Assembly: GCA_031258755.1 (NCBI GenBank)
Contig: JAIRMK010000042.1
Span: 1-6,545 of the forward strand
Reading direction: 5' to 3'
From: Prevotellaceae bacterium
GTDB taxonomy: Bacteria > Bacteroidota > Bacteroidia > Bacteroidales > UBA932
DNA length: 6,545 nucleotides
Shown: positions 1 to 5,564 of the stretch, one piece after another
Numbering within the stretch: position 1 is the stretch's first letter
How the letters are laid out: every line of letters begins with the position of its first letter
Made by a program: the position numbers and the translations under genes
The notes under the pieces: generated by a model
Seen by the model: the letters and a program-made list of their open reading frames with translations, nothing else
What the model was told of the DNA's origin: nothing
Databases searched by the model: none

Positions 1-22
1 AAAATTCTATTTCGTATATCAT
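1..22 (-). CDS. Type II toxin, RelE/ParE/YoeB-like, N-terminal seven codons only
   Basis: An ATG at 22-20 opens a frame reading MIYEIEF and runs off the left edge. The ATG shares its A with the antitoxin's TGA stop (TGATG), the one-base overlap common in translationally coupled toxin-antitoxin operons. Small Bacteroidetes toxins of the RelE/ParE and Txe/YoeB families often begin with a short beta strand such as MYEIxF, and these are mRNA interferases or gyrase poisons paired with Phd/YefM antitoxins. The family is inferred from seven residues plus the partner gene; no catalytic residues lie inside the window, so subtype and intactness cannot be judged. Confidence 0.6.
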
Positions 23-279
23 CACAAGTTGCCGAATAATTCGCCCCTGAGTTCAGGCGTTAGTTTTACGGTTTTTCCCTCTTTGGCCTGTTGCAAAGAG
101 TGGTCTATCTTTGCCAGCATTTCGGGCGAGAAATACAAATCGTCGTCATCAACGGACATAAGCATATAGGCCTGTTTGCGGCCTCTCCGGATAACAATCC
201 GTTTGCCGGTATCGACCATATCAAAAAAACTGTTTTGTTTTTCCAAAAACTGCTTGCTTGTTATTTCTAATACTGCCAT
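22..279 (-). CDS. Phd/YefM-family antitoxin of a type II toxin-antitoxin pair
   Basis: This 85-residue protein starts MAVLEITSKQF, followed by LEKQNSFFDMVDTGKRIVIR and a basic RRGRKQAYML segment (about residues 31-40). That is the Phd/YefM N-terminal fold: a first strand, a helix carrying the conserved x-x-F/L-x-x-x-Q-x-x-x-x-x-x-V pattern, then a strand pair in which one would expect 'I/V-x-R-x-x-x-x-x-x-h-h'. The N-terminal half normally dimerises and binds the operator; the acidic and helical C-terminal half (DDDD at 44-47, helix about 52-66) would wrap and neutralise the toxin. I chose the ATG at 279 because it gives the usual family start and has a purine-rich GGGGAGA 10 bases upstream; a TTG at 300 in frame would add seven unlikely residues and overlap the probable promoter. 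The toxin follows with a one-base overlap. Autoregulation through the palindrome at 308-319 is likely but inferred. Confidence 0.82.
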   Translation of the reverse strand: MAVLEITSKQFLEKQNSFFDMVDTGKRIVIRRGRKQAYMLMSVDDDDLYFSPEMLAKIDHSLQQAKEGKTVKLTPELRGELFGNL

Positions 280-297
280 AATAATATATTCTCCCCA

Positions 298-305
298 CAA
301 ATATA
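298..305 (-). promoter_or_regulatory. Candidate -7 promoter element of the toxin-antitoxin operon
   Basis: The minus strand reads TATATTTG, an exact match to the Bacteroidetes sigma-ABfr -7 consensus TAnnTTTG. A transcript from here would begin near 291-294, leaving a leader of only about 12-15 bases before the antitoxin ATG at 279. No well-spaced TTTG -33 element is present; the nearest TTTG is only 12 bases upstream of the box. The weak -33 region and the short leader lower confidence. Confidence 0.45.
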
Positions 306-307
306 CA

Positions 308-319
308 TGAAAATTTTCA
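308..319. promoter_or_regulatory. Perfect 12-bp palindrome, candidate antitoxin operator
   Basis: TGAAAATTTTCA is identical on both strands and lies two bases upstream of the -7 element of the toxin-antitoxin promoter, inside the spacer where RNA polymerase would sit. Phd/YefM antitoxins typically repress their own operon by binding short palindromes overlapping the promoter. The position fits an autoregulatory operator. The AT-rich sequence could be palindromic by chance, so this is an inference. Confidence 0.4.
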
Positions 320-353
320 AATTCACACGCAGACGCATAAAAACCCCAGCAAA

Positions 354-3300
354 TTAATCATTCACGCAGCGGGCGGTGTACCAATAACTATTATCTATTG
401 CTGGTTGAGTAGCCGTTCCATTGCCCGGAGGACTAATTGGACCATAGCTTTGTACCTCACTTCCACCATACATGAAGAACATGGCTTTATTCCCCCACTG
501 CGTAATACTGCTATTGTAACGAATACCTGCCGGTATCAAATTGAATCCAACAGCATTCGACCCCGGAAGATTTGTTACATTACTTGAATTCCATGCTGTG
601 CTTCCTACAGAGGGATTGGTATCCATTTCTGATGTCGCTAATCCATTGAATACTGATTCGTTGTTTGATGGATTTACCGCATTGTTAAGGGCGTTCCATT
701 CGTCTTTTTTCGGTATTCTCCAGCCTTTCGGGCAATACCTGCCATCAAGACTACCCAAATCGTTTACAAGGGATGCATGATAATACGCACCATAATTGAC
801 ATGCGTGAATGCATTGTTCTGTTTATTTGCGCGTAAATTTTCGGTAAGCCACCACTTACCGCCGATATTCGTTACCTTATAGATATAATGGTTATCGAGT
901 GAATCCATCACAAAAGCAGAAGAACGTAAACCTTCTACACGACATTGGTAGTTTACATTAATGTGTAATCCGGGGAGAAGGTTGTTACTACAGTTTTGTA
1001 CATAATAAGGATATTCTTTAGCTGTGGCGGCTTTGCCCTTGAGGTCATAAACCTCTACCCTGATTCTGTTATCATGAACTTCTGTTTGGGGTGTATAATT
1101 CAGCGTTCCATCGTTTTCACCCAGAAGAGTATAGTTAGAACCACTGACCCAATACCATTTGAATTTCAAATCAAGTTCCTCTATCACTTCACCGCTGCCT
1201 TTGCTGTAATGCGCATGCAAGGTTACGGGGCGGTCTTTCGCAATCCACAAGACCGGCTTGGCAGGCTCTAAAGTGGGCGCCACTACCTCTGATATTTCTA
1301 TTGTTCCTGTCAATGCACCCTTAGATGCGTCAACCACTACAGGCTTCGAAACAGGATCGAAAACACAATATCCGTCGGCTGCAACCTGAAGCGTTAAATT
1401 ATAAACATCAGTGCTGTGGCCCGGCGCTTTAGTAACAAATTTGGTATTGTCGGTGGCAGCAGGTGAATTTGACGGAGTAAATGAGCGGCTACTACTCGGC
1501 GGAGCGCCGAAACTCCACGCATAAGTTGCTGTTCCACCGCTTCGCAGTGGCGTAATCGGTAACGTAGAAAATTCGACGTCCTGAAGATTTGAAGCATGGA
1601 ATGCCTCATTTTCAAAAGTAGCGCTCGAATTAATTACCGGCGTATAGGTTGATGGATAGCACCCCTTCACCGTAATCGTAGCCGTGTGCGAGGCGTCGCA
1701 ATAATTCACAGCCTTTGCATTGAGCGTGATGGTTGCGGGATGGGCGAGTGGTGTAGAAGGCGCTTTAATGGTTACCGAAGACGATGTTGAATTTTCGTCT
1801 GTAATAGCGAATCCGGTTGGAATGATCCATTCATAACTTGCGCCGTTTACAGACGTTGCAGTGAGTGTCGTCACATCACCGGTGAGTAATTCGGTGCGGG
1901 TAAGGTTAAAACCAACGGTCATTGGGTTACACGCCACGTTGTAGGTGTATGTTGCTGTCTTCGAGAGATACCCTGTGGCCTCTGCGGTAAGTTTGATGGT
2001 ATAATCTCCCGCTACCGATGGCAGGGTGGGGCTGTAAGTTTCTCCAATCCACGTGTTAGGCGTGCAGGAGCTCGCACTCCAAGTGTAAGTAGCAGATGGA
2101 ATGGGTGAATCGGTAACAGGTCTAAAAGTAACATTTTCGAACCCGGCAGTGAATGAAGCCGCAGAATTGCCGCCATCAGCCAAAATAGTCAAGTTGCCCA
2201 TATCAAGACCGTCTATTACATCTATTGTTTTACTTACGGAGACTGTCGTATATCCGGCTGCTTTGGCGCGAAGGACAATTGTGTGTGGTCCTGCTGTGGC
2301 AGGAATACCGGTAAATGTGGGGCCGCCGAAAGTGGCAGCGCTGAAACCCGGCGCATCCCATTCGTAGGTAATCGACGATCCGTCTTTTGTTGCTAATGTG
2401 CTATTTATAAAGAACGTAGCCTTCAAGTCTTTTACAATTTGACCGGGCACATTGAAATCAAGTTCGCCGGTCATGTCCATTCCTCCCTTCACATTAACAG
2501 TTGCCTCAGTCATTGTTCCGCTGTAGTTTGCGGCTCTCGCCGTCACGCTGATGTTATAGGCCCCTTCACTAGCGGGAGCAGTAGCAGTGAATGTATTCCC
2601 GGTAGACTCAAAAGTAATAGGATTAAAGTGAGGCGCATTCCATACAAAAGAAATGCCTTCACTCGGAAGCGTAATGTTATTGGTCACATGGAAAGTTACC
2701 TGTTGTGATATAATTACTTCGGGTGGAACGGTGATGCTTATATTCCCGGTCATGAGCCATTCGTCGCCTACGGTAATTATTCTTCTTACCGTACTATCGG
2801 TATATCCGGTAGCCTTTGCCGTAACAGCTACCTCATAAGTTCCTGTTGTGGGAGGACAAGTTGCCGTGTAGGAATTTCCGCTTTTAGTACCTTCCGTGAA
2901 AGCGGGTGCAAGCCATTCGTATGAAATATGTTCGGCGGTAGGCGTGATAATGCCGCGTGCAGCGAATGTTACTTCTTGGCCTTTGATAATTGGGGAAGAA
3001 GTGGTAAAATCAAATTGCCCTTGCATTTTCCGTCCCGGTTTTACCGTAATTTCTTTGTGGATAGTCGTGTCGCAATAATTTTCGGCTTTTGCTGTTACGG
3101 CTATCGTATAAGTCCTGCTCTCTTGGGGCGCTTGTGTTTCAAATGTGGCGCCGCCGCTCGTATAACTCGATGAGAAATGGGGGGCATGCCACTCGTAGGT
3201 TATTCCTTCCGCAGGTGAAGTAATGCCTATAGCATCGAATCGCACGGTTTCCCCTTTTACCACATCGGCCGGAGCGATAATGTCCAAATGACCTGTCATG

Positions 3301-3656
3301 GGGATACAATCCACCACAATGATTTTCTGCTTTATGGTCACATCCCGATATCCTGCCGAGTGGGCAGTAACAAAAATATGATATTCTCCTGCTGCTTCAG
3401 GGGCAATGGCTTCAAAGGTCGTGCCCGTAAAAGTATTGGGCGAAAATTCCGGCGCATTCCATGTATAGGCTACATTACCGGGGGTCGTAATACCTCCGGC
3501 AGAGATTGTTACAGGCAGGTTTTTTCCAATAGTGGCAGGAACAGTGCATGCAGGCGTTCCCTCCATTTCACTGAGCCATGTTTGTTGTTCATTCTCACAG
3601 GCCAATAAAAGGATACCTGTGAGCAAAAAACTCAGAAAGCGTTGTGACGACTTCAT
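354..3656 (-). CDS. Large modular surface lipoprotein: tandem Ig-like modules plus C-terminal FISUMP domain
   Basis: This 1100-residue protein starts with a lipoprotein signal: MKSSQR, a hydrophobic stretch (about 7-18) and the lipobox LLAC with Cys20. Cys20 is followed by ENEQQ; acidic residues just after the cysteine resemble the surface-export signal of Bacteroidetes lipoproteins, so display on the cell surface is likely. Residues 31-775 hold eight degenerate Ig/PKD-like modules of about 91 residues, and a ninth divergent one spans about 780-888. The C-terminus (about 905-1100) matches the Fibrobacter succinogenes major paralogous domain (TIGR02145-type): GGKWWLTENLR at 932-942, YCPKGWRIP at 974-982, GFNLIPAG at 1037-1044 and the terminal ARCVND with Cys1097. 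Family members are usually extracellular, of poorly known function; a stalk presenting a binding domain is my inference. It has its own promoter after the gdhA terminator. No catalytic motif is seen. An adhesin or glycan-binding protein is the likeliest role. Confidence 0.85.
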   Translation of the reverse strand: MKSSQRFLSFLLTGILLLACENEQQTWLSEMEGTPACTVPATIGKNLPVTISAGGITTPGNVAYTWNAPEFSPNTFTGTTFEAIAPEAAGEYHIFVTAHSAGYRDVTIKQKIIVVDCIPMTGHLDIIAPADVVKGETVRFDAIGITSPAEGITYEWHAPHFSSSYTSGGATFETQAPQESRTYTIAVTAKAENYCDTTIHKEITVKPGRKMQGQFDFTTSSPIIKGQEVTFAARGIITPTAEHISYEWLAPAFTEGTKSGNSYTATCPPTTGTYEVAVTAKATGYTDSTVRRIITVGDEWLMTGNISITVPPEVIISQQVTFHVTNNITLPSEGISFVWNAPHFNPITFESTGNTFTATAPASEGAYNISVTARAANYSGTMTEATVNVKGGMDMTGELDFNVPGQIVKDLKATFFINSTLATKDGSSITYEWDAPGFSAATFGGPTFTGIPATAGPHTIVLRAKAAGYTTVSVSKTIDVIDGLDMGNLTILADGGNSAASFTAGFENVTFRPVTDSPIPSATYTWSASSCTPNTWIGETYSPTLPSVAGDYTIKLTAEATGYLSKTATYTYNVACNPMTVGFNLTRTELLTGDVTTLTATSVNGASYEWIIPTGFAITDENSTSSSVTIKAPSTPLAHPATITLNAKAVNYCDASHTATITVKGCYPSTYTPVINSSATFENEAFHASNLQDVEFSTLPITPLRSGGTATYAWSFGAPPSSSRSFTPSNSPAATDNTKFVTKAPGHSTDVYNLTLQVAADGYCVFDPVSKPVVVDASKGALTGTIEISEVVAPTLEPAKPVLWIAKDRPVTLHAHYSKGSGEVIEELDLKFKWYWVSGSNYTLLGENDGTLNYTPQTEVHDNRIRVEVYDLKGKAATAKEYPYYVQNCSNNLLPGLHINVNYQCRVEGLRSSAFVMDSLDNHYIYKVTNIGGKWWLTENLRANKQNNAFTHVNYGAYYHASLVNDLGSLDGRYCPKGWRIPKKDEWNALNNAVNPSNNESVFNGLATSEMDTNPSVGSTAWNSSNVTNLPGSNAVGFNLIPAGIRYNSSITQWGNKAMFFMYGGSEVQSYGPISPPGNGTATQPAIDNSYWYTARCVND
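1332..3566 (-). repeat. Eight tandem Ig-like protein modules of about 91 residues within the lipoprotein
   Basis: Module starts are marked by a Met-Thr-Gly-like turn followed by alternating hydrophobics: M31, M120, M211, M302, M395, M486, M579 and about residue 669, giving periods of 89, 91, 91, 93, 91, 93 and about 90. Each module then has a V-T-F/L strand, an aromatic-x-W motif (YTWNAPEF at 64, YEWHAPHF at 154, YEWLAPAF at 246, FVWNAPHF at 337, YEWDAPGF at 431, YTW at 524, YEW at 608, YAW at 712) and a closing strand of the type VTAKAxxYxDxT (96, 187, 278, 371, 462, 556, 645, 756). The order matches Ig-like beta-sandwich (PKD-like) folds. The first five modules are the most alike; the last three lose the A-P-x-F part. 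Confidence 0.8.
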
Positions 3657-3687
3657 AGACTGGTTATGTTTAAGTTTAATACAGAGG

Positions 3688-3695
3688 CAAATTTA
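3688..3695 (-). promoter_or_regulatory. Candidate -7 promoter element of the lipoprotein gene
   Basis: The minus strand reads TAAATTTG, an exact match to the Bacteroidetes -7 consensus TAnnTTTG. Transcription would begin near 3681-3684, giving a leader of about 25 bases before the ATG at 3656. The leader is A/T-rich and has no Shine-Dalgarno sequence, which is usual for this phylum. No clear TTTG -33 box lies 19-21 bases upstream. The site lies just past the gdhA terminator, which supports an independent transcription unit. Confidence 0.5.
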
Positions 3696-3748
3696 TGCTT
3701 TTTTTAAGACATAACCATATTTTTTAACAATTAATTGATGCGTGTTAT

Positions 3749-3783
3749 AAAAAAACCATCCCAAAACAGGATGGCTCTTTTTT
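3749..3783 (-). terminator. Intrinsic terminator of gdhA
   Basis: On the minus strand a CCATCC/GGATGG stem (3774-3769 with 3761-3756) encloses a seven-base loop and is followed by a run of seven T (3755-3749). It begins about 31 bases after the gdhA stop. The plus strand also has six T after the stem (3778-3783), so the hairpin could stop transcription in both directions, although no plus-strand gene is seen. It separates gdhA from the lipoprotein gene. Confidence 0.88.
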
Positions 3784-3805
3784 AATATTGTTGAAAACAA
3801 GTTGA

Positions 3806-5143
3806 TTATACTATTCCCTGGTCTAATACGGCTTGTGCCACTTTCATGAAGCCTGCAATATTGGCTCCATTCATATAATTGATATAACCTTCTCTTTGTG
3901 TACCGTATTTTACACAGGCGCTGTGGATGCTTTGCATAATTTGTTTCAATTTGGCATCTACTTCTTCGGCCGTCCAGTTGAGGTGCATTGCGTTTTGTGT
4001 CATTTCAAGACCGGAGGTGGCTACGCCGCCTGCATTTACGGCTTTGCCCGGGGCATACAGTATTTTGTTTTTGATGAATTCGGTAATGGCTTCGGGCGTA
4101 CAACCCATGTTTGAGATTTCGCCTACGCACAGCACGCCGTTTTTAATTAATGTTTTGGCGTCGTCGCCGTTCAGTTCGTTTTGAATGGCGCAGGGCAGGG
4201 CGATATCCACTTTTACTTCCCACGGACGTTTGCCGGGCACGAATTTCGAGTCGGGGAACCTGTCGGCGTAGGGCTTCACCACGTCGTTGGCCGTAGCCCG
4301 CAGGTCGAGCATGTAGTCGATTTTCTCGGCGTCGAGCCCGGCCTCGTCAAGAATATATCCGTCGGGGCCTGAAATGGTAATCACTTTGGCGCCCAGCTCG
4401 GTGGCTTTCAACGCCGCGCCCCACGCCACATTGCCGAAGCCCGAAATGGCTACGGTTTTGCCGGTAAGGTCGGTGCCTTTGGTGTTGAGCATGTGCTCTA
4501 CAAAGTAAATGCCGCCGAAGCCGGTGGCTTCCGGCCGGACAAGCGACCCGCCCCAGTTCAACCCTTTTCCGGTGAGCACGCCGGTATTCTCGCGGGCTAA
4601 TTTTTTGTAGTAGCCGTAGAGGTATCCGATTTCACGCCCAGCCACGCCAATGTCGCCGGCGGGCACGTCGGTGTCGGGGCCTAAATGGCGCCACAGCTCG
4701 GTCATGAAAGCCTGACAAAAGCGCATCACTTCGGCGTTCGATTTTCCTTTCGGGTCGAAGTCCGAGCCGCCCTTCGCGCCGCCCATAGGCAGCGTGGTGA
4801 GCGCATTCTTGAAGGTTTGCTCAAAACCTAAAAATTTCAACGTCGATAGCGTTACCGACGGGTGAAAACGGAAACCGCCTTTGTAAGGGCCAATGGCGTT
4901 GTTGAACTGTACGCGGTAGCCGTTGTTTACGTGGATTTCGCCCCTGTCGTCCTGCCATGTTACCCGGAAGGAAAAAATGCGGTCGGGCTCTACCATGCGT
5001 TCAATGATACGGTTTTTCTCAAATTCGGGATGCTGATTATACACCTCTTCAATGGATTCCAGCACCTCATGAACCGCTTGCAAATACTCTTTTTCATGGC
5101 CATACTTCTTCTCCAAGTTTGCCATTATTTCTTTTACTTTCAT
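3806..5143 (-). CDS. gdhA: Glutamate dehydrogenase, hexameric family, probably NAD-preferring
   Basis: The enzyme interconverts L-glutamate and 2-oxoglutarate plus ammonia using NAD(P)(H) in the cytoplasm. At 445 residues it has the normal length of the small hexameric family. Visible catalytic residues are Lys88 in GPYKGG, Lys124 in LPMGGAKGGSDF and Asp164 in PAGDIGVAGRE; the nucleotide fold carries SGFGNVAWG (234-242). Phe236, Pro260 and Asp261 match the residues that favour NAD in Clostridium symbiosum GDH (F238, P262, D263), where NADP enzymes such as E. coli GdhA have Ser in place of the Phe and Pro. The sequence also recalls the NAD-dependent Porphyromonas gingivalis enzyme. The first ATG fits the family N-terminus; an ATG at codon 7 is possible. 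The leader is A-rich without a Shine-Dalgarno sequence. It follows korB after a repeat-filled gap and ends at a terminator. The middle of the gene is much richer in GC than its 3' end. Confidence 0.97.
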   Translation of the reverse strand: MKVKEIMANLEKKYGHEKEYLQAVHEVLESIEEVYNQHPEFEKNRIIERMVEPDRIFSFRVTWQDDRGEIHVNNGYRVQFNNAIGPYKGGFRFHPSVTLSTLKFLGFEQTFKNALTTLPMGGAKGGSDFDPKGKSNAEVMRFCQAFMTELWRHLGPDTDVPAGDIGVAGREIGYLYGYYKKLARENTGVLTGKGLNWGGSLVRPEATGFGGIYFVEHMLNTKGTDLTGKTVAISGFGNVAWGAALKATELGAKVITISGPDGYILDEAGLDAEKIDYMLDLRATANDVVKPYADRFPDSKFVPGKRPWEVKVDIALPCAIQNELNGDDAKTLIKNGVLCVGEISNMGCTPEAITEFIKNKILYAPGKAVNAGGVATSGLEMTQNAMHLNWTAEEVDAKLKQIMQSIHSACVKYGTQREGYINYMNGANIAGFMKVAQAVLDQGIV

Positions 5144-5150
5144 TTTTTAT

Positions 5151-5203
5151 AGATTGTTAGATATTAGACTATTAGATGTTATACTGTTAGATTATTAGAC
5201 ATT
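5151..5203. repeat. Seven-unit 7-8-bp tandem repeat upstream of gdhA
   Basis: The plus strand runs as seven units that mostly start AGAT or AGAC and all end TT: AGATTGTT, AGATATT, AGACTATT, AGATGTT, ATACTGTT, AGATTATT, AGACATT (lengths 8,7,8,7,8,8,7). The array ends seven bases from the gdhA start codon, so it forms most of the expected leader and promoter zone of that gene. No TAnnTTTG element is visible in it on the minus strand. It could be a slippage-prone spacer or could carry repeated binding sites; the sequence does not decide. Confidence 0.75.
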
Positions 5204-5214
5204 ATTCATTATTC
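5201..5214. repeat. Two copies of the ATTNNNC heptamer beside the minisatellite
   Basis: ATTATTC occurs twice in tandem, two bases before the first 21-bp unit. It is the same heptamer family, in the same orientation, as the larger array at 5492-5564 on the other side of the minisatellite, where ATTATTC is also the first unit. Confidence 0.65.
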
Positions 5215-5216
5215 AG

Positions 5217-5405
5217 GAAAAGACGCCCGACTTTGACGAAAAGACGCCCGACTTTGGCGAAAAGACGCGTGACTTTGACGAAAAGACGCGTGACTTTGAC
5301 GAAAAGACGCGCGACTTTGACGAAAAGACGCCTGACTTTGACGAAAAGACGCCCGACTTTGACGAAAAGACGCCCGACTTTGACGAAAAGACGCCCGACT
5401 TTGGC
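5217..5405. repeat. Nine-copy 21-bp tandem minisatellite
   Basis: Nine contiguous units of exactly 21 bp fill 189 bp. Each reads GAAAAGACGC, two variable bases, then GACTTTGRC on the plus strand. Unit positions 11-12 are CC, CC, GT, GT, GC, CT, CC, CC, CC in order; position 20 is A except G in units 2 and 9; nothing else varies. Each unit holds three GAC triplets spaced 7, 6 and 8 bases apart, so the unit looks like a fused triple of a 7-bp motif. As 21 is a multiple of three, several frames on both strands stay open through the array, but the variation changes amino acids in most of them and no frame has a supported start, so it is probably non-coding. There are no spacers, so it is not a CRISPR array. 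Copy number is probably variable between strains. Confidence 0.95.
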
Positions 5406-5491
5406 TGTCGCGTCCCACCAAGCACCCGGAAATTACAGCATAATGGGGCGGAACGGAACGGCAAATATGTGTAGGAGCAAGCCTGATGGAA
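5406..5491. other. Non-repetitive stretch within the korB-gdhA gap, no gene recognised
   Basis: These 86 bases lie between the 21-bp minisatellite and the heptamer array. They contain a short GGAACGGAACGG duplication near 5450-5462 but no convincing hairpin plus T-run that would serve as a korB terminator, no TAnnTTTG promoter match that I can see on the minus strand, and no supported reading frame. Together with the repeats on each side this accounts for the whole 412-base gap between korB and gdhA. Confidence 0.6.
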
Positions 5492-5564
5492 ATTATTCAT
5501 TGTTCATTAATCATTAATCACTAATCATTAACCATTAATCATTAACCATTAACCATTAATCATT
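5492..5564. repeat. Ten-unit heptamer array ATTNNNC overlapping the korB stop codon
   Basis: On the plus strand ten exact 7-bp units run from 5492 to 5561: ATTATTC, ATTGTTC, ATTAATC twice, ACTAATC, ATTAACC, ATTAATC, ATTAACC twice, ATTAATC. An eleventh start (ATT) continues to 5564. Changes fall mostly at the central three bases. The array enters korB: the last codons AAT GAT and the TAA stop are made of repeat sequence. Short A/T heptamer arrays like this are known between genes in some bacteria, but I cannot name this one. Confidence 0.9.

Noticed and set aside
280..300. Upstream TTG start for the antitoxin
   Set aside because: It would add seven residues (reading WGEYII after the start) not expected in the family and would place the start beside the -7 promoter box; the ATG at 279 gives the usual N-terminus.
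330..360. Possible terminator after the lipoprotein stop (minus-strand GGGGTTTTT)
   Set aside because: There is a T-run but I find no matching stem before it, so no intrinsic terminator is claimed.
405..3714. Plus-strand frames of 60-106 codons opposite the lipoprotein gene
   Set aside because: They are antisense shadows of a gene with signal peptide, repeats and a known C-terminal domain; none shows a recognisable motif or a leader.
5217..5405. CRISPR array
   Set aside because: The units are contiguous with no unique spacers, the 21-bp period is too short, and no cas genes are visible.
5213..5500. Minus-strand frame of 95 codons ending in repeated SSKSGVF/SSKSRVF heptapeptides, and an overlapping 70-codon frame with RQSRASF repeats (5209-5421)
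   Set aside because: A 21-bp repeat without stops keeps frames open by arithmetic. Unit variation changes residues (R/H/Q, G/R), and the rival frames are equally open. The starts lie in repeat or unique non-coding sequence with no supporting signals.
5233..5517. Plus-strand frame of 94 codons with TKRRPTL repeats, a basic peptide
   Set aside because: Its ATG-like start is inside the repeat array, every variable base is non-synonymous in this frame (P/V/A/L and T/A), and it opposes the direction of all neighbouring genes. It is more likely a by-product of the minisatellite.
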